Part shown: positions 35,590 through 44,102 of the stretch, piece by piece
How the letters are laid out: every line of letters starts with the position of its first letter
Position numbering within the stretch: position 1 is the stretch's first letter
Assembly (NCBI GenBank): GCA_938010765.1
Contig: CALLVX010000059.1
Span: 1 to 53,467 of the forward strand
Reading direction: 5' to 3'
DNA length: 53,467 nucleotides
From: an uncultured Flavobacteriaceae bacterium
GTDB lineage: Bacteria > Bacteroidota > Bacteroidia > Flavobacteriales > Flavobacteriaceae
Position numbers and translations under genes: made by a program
The notes under the pieces: model-generated
What the model saw: only the letters and a program-made list of their open reading frames with translations
The model's database searches: none
What the model was told of the DNA's origin: nothing

Positions 35590-35867
35590 TTTTAGAGGCA
35601 GCTATCTTATACATTAAAGAAGGACAAGCGCTAAAGTTCCAAGAGAATTTTGGTTTGGCAGAACCTATAATAATGAGCAGAAAGGGGTATCGTTCCCATG
35701 AGCTGAAAAAATGCCTTGAAAAGGAAAATCAATACCTTTTACTTGTTCGATGGGATACCTTGGAAGATCATGAAACGGGTTTTCGAAAGTCACCCGGCTA
35801 TGAAGATTGGAAAAAACTGCTACACCATTTCTACGAACCTTTTCCGGAAGTATTACACTATAGCTAA
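35586..35867 (+). CDS. Small ABM-fold (dimeric alpha-beta barrel) protein
   Basis: A 93-residue protein like the antibiotic-biosynthesis-monooxygenase family: VEAAILYIK-type first strand ([22 protein letters not shown]), a middle strand [21 protein letters not shown] and the C-terminal helix [15 protein letters not shown]. It overlaps the end of metH part 1 by four bases (ATGA) and ends one base into the ATG of metH part 2 (TAATG), so translation of all three is coupled. Function is unknown. The place between two halves of methionine synthase suggests a role with that enzyme, or simple insertion at a junction. Confidence 0.8.
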   Translation: MILEAAILYIKEGQALKFQENFGLAEPIIMSRKGYRSHELKKCLEKENQYLLLVRWDTLEDHETGFRKSPGYEDWKKLLHHFYEPFPEVLHYS

Positions 35868-38584
35868 TGAGCGAATCAAAACCAAAATACCTGAAATTAT
35901 CGGGGCTAGAACCCTTGGTGGTAACTCCTGAAAACAACTTTATAAATGTTGGGGAGCGGACCAATGTTGCAGGTTCAAAGAAATTTTTAAGACTCGTAAA
36001 GGAAGAAAAATTCGAGGAGGCATTGGATGTGGCACGAAATCAAGTCGAAGGGGGCGCGCAGATTATCGATATCAATATGGATGATGGCCTCATAGATGGT
36101 AAGGAGGCAATGGTGAAATTTTTGAACCTGGTAATCGCCGAACCCGATATTGCGCGAGTTCCGATTATGATCGATAGTTCAAAGTGGGAAATCATCGAAG
36201 CGGGGCTACAGGTAGTTCAGGGAAAATGTGTTGTAAATTCTATAAGTTTAAAAGAAGGAGAAGAACAGTTTGTGCAACAGGCCAAATTGATTAAAAGATA
36301 TGGTGCCGCCGTTATAGTAATGGCCTTTGATGAGGTGGGGCAGGCTGATAACTATGATCGCAGGATCGAAATTTCGAAACGTTCATATGATGTTTTGGTC
36401 AACAAAGTAGGCTTTGCTCCCGAAGACATCATCTTTGATTTAAACATTTTTCCCGTTGCAACGGGTATGGATGAGCATAGGTTGAATGCAATCGATTTTA
36501 TAGAGGCGACTAGGTGGGTACGAGAAAATTTACCTTTTTGTAGTGTGAGTGGCGGCGTAAGTAATGTGTCCTTTAGTTTTCGAGGTAACAACCCTGTTCG
36601 AGAGGCAATGCACTCTGTATTTCTGTATCACGCGATCAAGGCAGGAATGAACATGGGAATCGTAAACCCCACCATGCTCGAAGTATATGATGATATTCCA
36701 AAAGACCTATTAGAACGTGTTGAGGATGTGATTTTGAATCGCCGCGATGATGCTACCGAACGATTGCTCGATTTTGCAGAAACGGTTGTTGGTAAGGCGA
36801 AGGAAAGTAAGGTGGATCTTTCATGGCGAGAAGAGCCGTTGCAAGACAGGATTACGCGGGCATTGGTAAAAGGAATCGACCAATACATCGTAGAAGATGT
36901 GGAGGAAGCGCGTATAAATGCCGAGAAACCTATCGAGGTGATCGAAGGGAATTTGATGACGGGGATGAATGTCGTTGGTGACTTGTTCGGAAGTGGAAAA
37001 ATGTTTTTACCACAGGTGGTGAAGTCGGCCAGGGTGATGAAAAAGGCCGTGGCATATTTACTGCCTTATATCGAGGAAGAGAAGTTGCGGAACCCGCAGG
37101 TGGGAGACTCAGAGGGGGCCGGAAAGATTCTTATGGCTACCGTAAAAGGCGATGTGCATGACATTGGCAAAAACATTGTAAGTGTCGTATTGGCCTGTAA
37201 CAATTATGAAATAGTAGACTTAGGTGTCATGGTGCCGCCCGAAAAAATCATTGCGGAAGCTATCAGCCACAATGTAGATATAATTGGTTTAAGCGGTTTA
37301 ATTACCCCTTCTCTAGACGAAATGGTACACTTGGCAAAGGAGATGCAACGTAAGAACTTTACGGTGCCCTTGTTAATTGGTGGAGCTACGACAAGTAAGG
37401 CGCATACCGCTGTGAAAATCGACCCACAATACGGCCAGGCCGTGGTTCATGTAAACGATGCTTCACGGGCCGTAACCGTTGTAGGCGACTTGCTAAAGAA
37501 AGAAAGCAGGGATGCGTATAAACAGAACCTGAAAGACGACTATGAAGTTTTTCGCGATAAATTTTTAAAACGATCCGTTAAAAAGGAATACAAAACAATC
37601 GAGGCTGCCAGAAAGAATAAATTCAAAATTGATTGGAGCACTTTCGAAATGGCACCGCCTAAAACCATAGGCATTCAGGTTATCAAAGAGATGGATTTAG
37701 AAAAATTGGAGCCCTTTATAGATTGGACACCTTTTTTCAGAAGCTGGGAACTGCATGGGAAATACCCCGATATCTTACAAGATAATGTCGTAGGGATACA
37801 GGCAACCGAACTTTTTGCCGACGCCCAAGCAATGTTGAAAAAAGTACTTTCCGAAAAGCAACTGTCGGCGCGCGGTGTATTTGGGCTTTTTCCTGCAAAT
37901 AGTATTAATGATGATGATATTGAAGTTACCCCTATTGCGAACGGTTCAGTTGGGGTAGAGAACAATAAAAAGTTCGTTTTTCGAACCTTGCGACAACAAT
38001 TGCAAAGAAGAGAGGGAGTGCCAGATTATGCACTGGCAGACTTTATTGCTCCAAAAGAAACGGGGAAACAAGATTATATAGGTTGTTTTTGTGTTAGTAC
38101 GGGATTTGGTACCGCAGAACTCGCTGCTGAATATGAAAAAGACCTCGATGATTATAGTTCTATTATGATCAAGGCACTGGCAGATCGTTTGGCCGAAGCT
38201 TTTGCCGAGTATTTACATAAAAAAGTACGTATTGAACATTGGGGGTATGCTGCAGATGAAACACTTAGCAATGACGAACTCATTAACGAATCCTATAAAG
38301 GCATACGGCCCGCTCCAGGGTACCCGGCATGCCCTGATCATTTGGAAAAATTGACGATATGGGAGTTGCTGCATGTAGAGGAACGTATTGGAGTGCAGTT
38401 GACAGAGAGCCTAGCGATGTGGCCCGCAGCATCGGTTAGTGGGTACTATTTTGGAAACCCCGAGGCCCGTTATTTTGGCCTTGGTAAAATTAAGAAAGAT
38501 CAGGTAGTCGATTTTGGAAATAGAAAAGAAATATCGGTGGAGAAGGCTACAAAATGGCTTGCCCCAAATATTGCGGATGAATAA
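35867..38584 (+). CDS. metH: Methionine synthase folate/cobalamin/activation module (MetH C-terminal part)
   Basis: This carries the remaining modules of cobalamin-dependent methionine synthase in 905 residues. First is the pterin-binding domain ([32 protein letters not shown], then MIDSSKW). Next come the cobalamin cap and the B12 domain with ligand His431 in DVHDIGKN. The C-terminal reactivation domain has the SAM-binding [12 protein letters not shown]. All key motifs are intact. It works with the separate homocysteine module upstream. The cobalamin requirement means the cell must import or make B12; no B12 genes or B12 riboswitch are here. Confidence 0.95.
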   Translation: MSESKPKYLKLSGLEPLVVTPENNFINVGERTNVAGSKKFLRLVKEEKFEEALDVARNQVEGGAQIIDINMDDGLIDGKEAMVKFLNLVIAEPDIARVPIMIDSSKWEIIEAGLQVVQGKCVVNSISLKEGEEQFVQQAKLIKRYGAAVIVMAFDEVGQADNYDRRIEISKRSYDVLVNKVGFAPEDIIFDLNIFPVATGMDEHRLNAIDFIEATRWVRENLPFCSVSGGVSNVSFSFRGNNPVREAMHSVFLYHAIKAGMNMGIVNPTMLEVYDDIPKDLLERVEDVILNRRDDATERLLDFAETVVGKAKESKVDLSWREEPLQDRITRALVKGIDQYIVEDVEEARINAEKPIEVIEGNLMTGMNVVGDLFGSGKMFLPQVVKSARVMKKAVAYLLPYIEEEKLRNPQVGDSEGAGKILMATVKGDVHDIGKNIVSVVLACNNYEIVDLGVMVPPEKIIAEAISHNVDIIGLSGLITPSLDEMVHLAKEMQRKNFTVPLLIGGATTSKAHTAVKIDPQYGQAVVHVNDASRAVTVVGDLLKKESRDAYKQNLKDDYEVFRDKFLKRSVKKEYKTIEAARKNKFKIDWSTFEMAPPKTIGIQVIKEMDLEKLEPFIDWTPFFRSWELHGKYPDILQDNVVGIQATELFADAQAMLKKVLSEKQLSARGVFGLFPANSINDDDIEVTPIANGSVGVENNKKFVFRTLRQQLQRREGVPDYALADFIAPKETGKQDYIGCFCVSTGFGTAELAAEYEKDLDDYSSIMIKALADRLAEAFAEYLHKKVRIEHWGYAADETLSNDELINESYKGIRPAPGYPACPDHLEKLTIWELLHVEERIGVQLTESLAMWPAASVSGYYFGNPEARYFGLGKIKKDQVVDFGNRKEISVEKATKWLAPNIADE

Positions 38585-38615
38585 GGCGTTAGGGATAGAG
38601 GCATTGTTGGAGCTC

Positions 38616-38633
38616 TCCCGATAGCTATCGGGA
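38616..38633. repeat. 18-bp perfect palindrome between metH and metF
   Basis: TCCCGATAGCTATCGGGA is a perfect palindrome without a T tract. It resembles short palindromes scattered between genes in many flavobacterial genomes. Only one copy is in this window. The rest of the 164-bp gap shows no gene. Confidence 0.6.
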
Positions 38634-38748
38634 AGCGACTGCCGAAAGCCCGGGGCGCATGCCAACGCACAAATTGTAAAATTGGGATTTTAATTGCACA
38701 TTCATCAACTAGTTGCCAATAAAGAATCCCCGTGAATGATATAAAAGA

Positions 38749-39702
38749 ATGAAAGTAACAGAACATATTGAAAGTGCTAAAGGAAACGCCCTGTTCTCCT
38801 TCGAGATTATACCCCCTTTAAAAGGCCGTAATATTCAAGAGCTTTATAACAACATTGACCCTTTGATGGAGTTTAAACCGCCTTTCATAGATGTGACGAC
38901 CTCCCGCGAGGAATATGTGTACATTGAGCGCAACGGATTATTGGATAAAAAGCTTACCCGGATGCGTCCCGGTACCCTCGGGATCTGTGCTTCGATTAAA
39001 CATAAGTACGATGTAGATACCGTACCGCACGTGCTTTGTGGTGGTTTTACCAAGGAAGAGACCGAATATCTATTGGTTGACTGTCATTATTTAGGTATCG
39101 ATAATATAATGACGCTTCGAGGAGATGCCATGAAAGATGAAAAATATTTTATGCCTACCAAAGGCGGACATGAGTTTACGATTGATTTGGTTCGGCAAGT
39201 CAGCAATATGAACTGTGGTCAATACCTTCATGAAGAAGTCGAGACCGATAATTGTGCCGATTTTTGTATTGGCGTAGGCGGCTACCCTGAAAAGCATTTA
39301 GAAGCGCCCTCTTTAAAATCAGATCTAAAGCGTTTGAAAGAGAAAGTGGAAGCAGGGGCCGATTATATTGTCACCCAAATGTTCTTTGACAATAAAAAGT
39401 ATTTTGAATTTGTGGCGGCCGCCAGAGAAATGGGAATAAGTGTGCCTATTATTCCCGGGATAAAACCCATAGCGACCAAAAGGCATTTACAGTTGCTGCC
39501 GCAAGTTTTCAGAATCGATATACCACAAGACCTAATCGAAGCTGTGGAAGCCTGCACCAATAACAAAGCGGTGCGACAGGTAGGCGTGGAGTGGGCCATT
39601 TCACAGTCGAAGGAATTAAAGAATGCTGGGGTGCCCGTACTGCACTATTACTCTATGGGCAAGTCAGATAACGTAAGGGCAATTGCACAAGCGCTTTTTT
39701 AG
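38749..39702 (+). CDS. metF: Methylenetetrahydrofolate reductase
   Basis: Flavoenzyme that makes 5-methyltetrahydrofolate, the methyl donor for MetH. The 317-residue protein has the family start FSFEIIPPLKGRNIQELY, the central DNIMTLRGDA and AGADYIVTQMFFDN, and PIIPGIKPIATKRHLQLLP. It follows metH part 2 in the same direction and probably belongs to the same SAM-controlled unit, although 164 bp with a palindrome separate them. Confidence 0.96.
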   Translation: MKVTEHIESAKGNALFSFEIIPPLKGRNIQELYNNIDPLMEFKPPFIDVTTSREEYVYIERNGLLDKKLTRMRPGTLGICASIKHKYDVDTVPHVLCGGFTKEETEYLLVDCHYLGIDNIMTLRGDAMKDEKYFMPTKGGHEFTIDLVRQVSNMNCGQYLHEEVETDNCADFCIGVGGYPEKHLEAPSLKSDLKRLKEKVEAGADYIVTQMFFDNKKYFEFVAAAREMGISVPIIPGIKPIATKRHLQLLPQVFRIDIPQDLIEAVEACTNNKAVRQVGVEWAISQSKELKNAGVPVLHYYSMGKSDNVRAIAQALF

Positions 39703-39755
39703 GTTGGTTGACCAAAAGATCCAATGCATAAGTGGAGTTAAATTAGGAATAGTTT

Positions 39756-39763
39756 TACCTTTG
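39756..39763 (+). promoter_or_regulatory. Putative -7 element before the deacylase gene
   Basis: TACCTTTG matches TAnnTTTG and ends directly before an ATG (39764). Transcription would start near the next ATG at 39770, implying a leaderless mRNA. Confidence 0.45.
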
Positions 39764-40864
39764 ATGTCTATGAGCTTAAGGGTGTGCCTACTTTTGTTGT
39801 TACTGATCGCTAGTGACTGCTTTTCACAGAAAGGAAAGCAGCAACAGTATGTGTTCGAAGCCAGCCCTTTCCAAGGTTCTATTATTTTACATAATACAGA
39901 TATTTCGCATCTGATTAGCGAACATCCAAACGGCTTGATTTTAGGGTACAGTCGAAAAACTTACGGGTTCGAAGATTGGCAGCAACGCTATAACTATCCG
40001 GATCTTGGAGCATCATTTATCTATCAAGATACCCATAACCCTACTTTGGGGAAAACCTATGGCCTTTTTGCCCATTTTAATTTCTATTTTTTAAAACGGA
40101 ACTTGCAGTTACGTATGGCGAACGGAATCGCGTATGCTACCGCCCCCTATGATCGGGTAGATAACTTTCGAAACAATGCCTATGGCTCCAAATTTCTAAG
40201 CACGACCTATTTAATGTTGAACTACCAAAAGGAACGTATTTTTAAAAGATTGGGGGTAAAAGCAGGGATTTCTATCATACATTATTCGAATGCGAACGTA
40301 AGGGCTCCAAATACATCTACGAATACCCTGGCCTTTAATGCCGGGCTTGTATATTCGATCGGTACCGATGAACCTGACTATATAAAAAGGGAGAAGGTTA
40401 AAATAATTGAACCCGTCAAGTATAACATTGTCCTGAGGGGAGGAATCAACGAAAGTGACAATATCGGCTCTGGGCAATATCCTTTTTATATCATTTCGGG
40501 TTATGTTGACAAGCGTGTGGGACGAAGAAGTGCCCTTCAAGTAGGGACAGACATTTTCTTTAGTAATTTTTTGAAAGAATTAATAGAATACCAGAGCATT
40601 GCATTTCCTGAAAATGAAGTGTCGGCAGATACCGATTATAAACGGGTGGGCCTCTTTGTTGGGCACGAACTTTTTATTAATAAATTAAGCATCACCACCC
40701 AATTAGGATATTATGTGTATTATCCCTTCGATTTTGAGGGGAAACTCTATAACCGCGTGGGACTAAAGCGTTATTTCGGAAACAAATGGTTTGGCGAGAT
40801 TTCTTTGAAGTCGCATGCCGCCGCTGCAGAAGCTGTCGAATTCGGAGTAGGACTACGACTATAA
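39764..40864 (+). CDS. Acyloxyacyl hydrolase / PagL-like lipid A deacylase
   Basis: Outer-membrane protein of about 366 residues related to the PagL lipid A 3-O-deacylase family. A signal peptide (LRVCLLLLLLIASDCFSQ) is followed by a beta-rich body with the H-x-S-N motif (IIHYSNANVRAPNTSTN) that holds the catalytic His-Ser of PagL. The C-terminus is a barrel-type FGVGLRL. The protein is longer than the roughly 160-residue PagL, so it may have extra strands or another substrate. The open frame reaches back to 39683, but this would precede the signal peptide. The start is 39764 or 39770. Confidence 0.75.
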   Translation: MSMSLRVCLLLLLLIASDCFSQKGKQQQYVFEASPFQGSIILHNTDISHLISEHPNGLILGYSRKTYGFEDWQQRYNYPDLGASFIYQDTHNPTLGKTYGLFAHFNFYFLKRNLQLRMANGIAYATAPYDRVDNFRNNAYGSKFLSTTYLMLNYQKERIFKRLGVKAGISIIHYSNANVRAPNTSTNTLAFNAGLVYSIGTDEPDYIKREKVKIIEPVKYNIVLRGGINESDNIGSGQYPFYIISGYVDKRVGRRSALQVGTDIFFSNFLKELIEYQSIAFPENEVSADTDYKRVGLFVGHELFINKLSITTQLGYYVYYPFDFEGKLYNRVGLKRYFGNKWFGEISLKSHAAAAEAVEFGVGLRL

Positions 40865-40994
40865 GGCGAAAATGGTGCTTGAAAAAGAGTATGTAAATGG
40901 TGAAAAAGACAATGTTTTAAATGTGAAGTAAGAAATTATGAGCATAGATTTAAAATTGAGTTCGATAAATTCCCTTTTTCGATCAAGGAGTAGG

Positions 40995-41759
40995 ATGCTG
41001 CGCTATTTAGGGCAGATTTTCCCTGGGATTCTTAGTTTCGGTTTACTTGGCGGCTGCAACTCTGAATCGGCACCCGATTGTTTTCAAAGTGCGGGAGATT
41101 TGGTACGAGATGAGTTGGTGGTGGCCCCTTTCACGCAAATCACCGTTTTCGAAAATATATCCTTAGTGCTAACGCAGGGCGAAATTCAAAAAGTTGAAAT
41201 TGAGACAGGAGAGAATCTTAGGGAAGAGGTCAGTGCCGTAGTCGAAGGAGGTCGTTTGTTGTTAAGGGACACAAACGATTGTAATTTTTTTAGGGCGTAC
41301 GGGAGTACCAAAATATATGTGACCGCACCTAATATTACCGAAATACGTAGTAGTTCGGGATGGCCTATTACCAGCAATGGAACGCTTTCTTATACAAGCT
41401 TGCAGTTGATATCCGAAAGCTTCATAAACGCAGAGTCAGAAACTACCGATGGGGAGTTCGATTTGAATGTCGTCGCCGAAGATTTAAACGTGCTCGTGAA
41501 CGGAATTACCTATTTTAAAATTCGCGGGTCCACTACCAATCTAAGTGTAAATATTGCTGCGGGCGATTCGAGGATCGAGGCAGAAAGCTTGGTAGCTCAA
41601 AATGTCCTCGTAAACCATCGGGGATCTAATGATATTTTGGTGGATCCACAAGCAACGATTACAGGAGTTATCCGAGGTACGGGAGATGTCATTGCCAAAA
41701 CACGACCAACAGAAGTGGCCGTTGAAATATTGTATAAAGGTCGTTTGCTATTTAGATAG
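40995..41759 (+). CDS. DUF2807 (head GIN domain) lipoprotein
   Basis: Predicted lipoprotein of about 254 residues: signal peptide MLRYLGQIFPGILSFGLLGGC with a lipobox Cys, then the beta-helical DUF2807/GIN region (VVAPFTQITVFENISLVLTQ, IYVTAPNITEIRSSSGWP, EAESLVAQNVLVNHRGSNDI). Such domains are repetitive beta structures of unknown function at the cell surface. An ATG at 40938 in frame would add 19 residues with several Arg. I prefer 40995, which follows GGAG-containing sequence and gives a normal lipoprotein signal. It lies 130 bp after the deacylase gene. Confidence 0.8.
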   Translation: MLRYLGQIFPGILSFGLLGGCNSESAPDCFQSAGDLVRDELVVAPFTQITVFENISLVLTQGEIQKVEIETGENLREEVSAVVEGGRLLLRDTNDCNFFRAYGSTKIYVTAPNITEIRSSSGWPITSNGTLSYTSLQLISESFINAESETTDGEFDLNVVAEDLNVLVNGITYFKIRGSTTNLSVNIAAGDSRIEAESLVAQNVLVNHRGSNDILVDPQATITGVIRGTGDVIAKTRPTEVAVEILYKGRLLFR

Positions 41760-41813
41760 GCATGAAGCCTTTTCCATGCTGAAAAATATATCGTTTAAGT
41801 TAATCGAATACCC

Positions 41814-42959
41814 TTGAATCCGATCACGAAATACCTGAAAAATCTCTTTGCCAAGCAACGGCTTCTTGGTGAGGACCCGTCGCTTTCAGGTTTGGCAAAG
41901 GCCAATACGCTTTTAGCGAAATTGATTTCCGAGAAAAGAGTGCCAGGGTTGGCGATTACTGTGCTGCAATCTGGTAAAACTGCTTTTCAAAAGGGGTTTG
42001 GCCATAGTGATTTGGATACAAAGACCCGTATTGATCCAAAGCGTACCGTTTTTAGGATTGCCAGTGTTTCGAAGCCCATTGCCGCTACTGCTTTGGCATA
42101 CATGGTAGCCGATGGCGTTATTGACCTAGATACTTCTTTTTACCAATATGTGCCTTATTACCCTCAAAAAAAGTACGACTTTACGATTCGCCAGTTGGCC
42201 GGTCACACTGCGGGGCTCAGAGGATATCAGGGAATTGAATATGGCCTTAATAAACCCTATCACATTAAGGAAAGTATTGTCTTGTTTAAAGAAGACCCTT
42301 TGTTGTTCGAACCGGGTACCGATTATAATTATAACAGTTATGACTGGGTGCTGCTATCGCTGGCAATGCAAGAGGCGAGCGGCATCCCTTTTGAAAAATA
42401 TGTACAGGAGAAAGTATTGGATCCATTGCAAATGAGACATACTTTCGCACCGCTTTGTCATACAGAAGTGCAAGCGCCCAGTGCCAACACCACTACCCAA
42501 GTAAACACCGTTTCGGATGTAGGCGAAGCGCAGATTGCTACCTTTTATTCGAAAAACAAGTTGGGCTTTCGAAAGGCCATTCCCGTAGACAACTTTTATA
42601 AATTGGCGGGGGGCGGGTATCTTTCTACTTCCGAGGATATTGCTCGTTTCGGACAGGCTTATCTTAATGGAGAAGTATTAAACGAATCGGCCTTGGCGCC
42701 ATTTCTGACCGCAGAGACCGTTCAAGGGAAGTCGACCTACTACGGTTTGGGTTGGCAAGTAAGTGAAGATGCCAAAGGACGAAAGTATTATGGGCATGTA
42801 GGGAATGGCGTAGGCGGGTATTCCAACTTTTTTGTATACCCTAAAGAGCAACTGGTCTTTTCAATTTTAATGAACTGTACCGACCCTAAAATTCAAGATG
42901 TTTTGGATACGGTAGTCGAAGTAATTATTTCTGCAGTAAGTGAGGATCTTATCTCTTGA
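41814..42959 (+). CDS. Serine hydrolase of the beta-lactamase/D-Ala-D-Ala peptidase C type
   Basis: A penicillin-binding-protein-like serine hydrolase of about 381 residues. The SxxK motif is Ser84-Val-Ser-Lys87 (RIASVSKP), a Tyr motif follows in YNYNSYDW, and the third motif is HVG in YYGHVGNGVGG. The family includes peptidases, esterases and beta-lactamases; the substrate cannot be told. No clear signal peptide is seen, so it may be cytoplasmic or the start may be wrong. The annotated start is TTG at 41814, with no ATG nearby in frame. It is followed by the LuxR-type regulator. Confidence 0.82.
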   Translation: MNPITKYLKNLFAKQRLLGEDPSLSGLAKANTLLAKLISEKRVPGLAITVLQSGKTAFQKGFGHSDLDTKTRIDPKRTVFRIASVSKPIAATALAYMVADGVIDLDTSFYQYVPYYPQKKYDFTIRQLAGHTAGLRGYQGIEYGLNKPYHIKESIVLFKEDPLLFEPGTDYNYNSYDWVLLSLAMQEASGIPFEKYVQEKVLDPLQMRHTFAPLCHTEVQAPSANTTTQVNTVSDVGEAQIATFYSKNKLGFRKAIPVDNFYKLAGGGYLSTSEDIARFGQAYLNGEVLNESALAPFLTAETVQGKSTYYGLGWQVSEDAKGRKYYGHVGNGVGGYSNFFVYPKEQLVFSILMNCTDPKIQDVLDTVVEVIISAVSEDLIS

Positions 42960-43032
42960 CCCTGTTGTAAATAATCAGCTAAGTTTTTGTCATTCAGTTG
43001 TCATTGTTTTCACAATCTATTAATTTAGGGCT

Positions 43033-44019
43033 ATGGGAAAAAAAGGCCTTCTTCTTGGTTTGTTTTTATACGGCCTTCTAGTCGTGGCCCAAACCTCTGT
43101 TTCCGGGCAGCTCGATACAGCGTTGGTGCCAACGAATCAGCAGGTGCATTTGGGTCTTGTTTCAATTGATGAGTTGTCGGAGAAGGTTGTCAAAAAACCT
43201 ATTGGTAGCGTATCGATCGATGCAAACGGTTTTTTTTCCTTTCCCCCGCTAAAAATCGATGATAAGGACGCCGTTTATCGTATTTATGTAGAAAGGGTAA
43301 CACGGGCATTGGAGCGCACTTTGGGGAAAGAACAACGCTTTATCCTTTCAAATAATGATCGTATTCGTTTTGAAAAAGGAGACGCCCCCTTTTCAAGCTA
43401 TAGCAACACGAACAAAGCGGATGCCGAATGGAAACGTTTGCGAAAATACGAGGCTACCTTGTTTCAAAGACGGGGTGCAGATTCTGATAGTATTTCTTTT
43501 GCCTATGTGAACGGGGTAAAAGAGTACGCCAAAGATTCGTTACGGATTTTGATGGTTAAATTGATCGGGATCAAACAGCTCGATACTAAAGATCTCTTGG
43601 AGAAAGACATTGCTAAAAATCCTGCTTACTATATAGCCTTATTAAAAGAGTTAAAGAAAAGTGACTTGGATCGTAGTGACTACCTATTTTTGGAAAATAA
43701 GCTTGCCTTCCTGACCGCGGAGACTGCTGAGAATAAATTTCGGGCAAGTACAATTTTGAATCTAGTGCTTTTAGGGCTTTTAACAGCATTGGTATGGATG
43801 CTTCTACATCAAAGAAATCGAAAGAAAACATGGGGTCTTACCGATTTAAGTAAACAAGAACGAACGATTCAGCACCTTATTTTAGAAGGAAAGAGCAACA
43901 AAGAAATCGCAGGTACGCTCTTCATCAGTTTAAGTACCGTAAAAACACATATTACCAATATCTACAGTAAATTACAAGTATCTAGCAGGAAAGAACTATT
44001 CCAAAGATCGCAAAATTAG
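43033..44019 (+). CDS. Membrane-tethered LuxR/GerE-type regulator
   Basis: A 328-residue protein with an N-terminal signal or anchor (LLLGLFLYGLLVVAQ), an extracytoplasmic region of about 210 residues with no recognised domain, a transmembrane helix at about 240-258 (TILNLVLLGLLTALVWMLL) and a cytoplasmic C-terminal LuxR-type helix-turn-helix (LSKQERTIQHLILEGKSNKEIAGTLFISLSTVKTHITNIY). It looks like a one-component transmembrane regulator that senses something outside the membrane. The first 90 residues (SVSGQLDTALVPTNQQVHLG) are beta-rich. No target is evident. The DUF2723 gene follows 83 bp later. Confidence 0.82.
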   Translation: MGKKGLLLGLFLYGLLVVAQTSVSGQLDTALVPTNQQVHLGLVSIDELSEKVVKKPIGSVSIDANGFFSFPPLKIDDKDAVYRIYVERVTRALERTLGKEQRFILSNNDRIRFEKGDAPFSSYSNTNKADAEWKRLRKYEATLFQRRGADSDSISFAYVNGVKEYAKDSLRILMVKLIGIKQLDTKDLLEKDIAKNPAYYIALLKELKKSDLDRSDYLFLENKLAFLTAETAENKFRASTILNLVLLGLLTALVWMLLHQRNRKKTWGLTDLSKQERTIQHLILEGKSNKEIAGTLFISLSTVKTHITNIYSKLQVSSRKELFQRSQN

Positions 44020-44102
44020 GCGGGGTACTAGTCCCTAAATCCTACCATTAAAAATTCCAAGACATACAATTCTAAAGGTCATTTGTAAAAAATTTCTTTT
44101 AG

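Noticed and set aside
38411-38766. Minus-strand ORFs over the metH-metF junction
   Set aside because: They overlap the conserved end of metH and an intergenic palindrome, and have no recognisable sequence.
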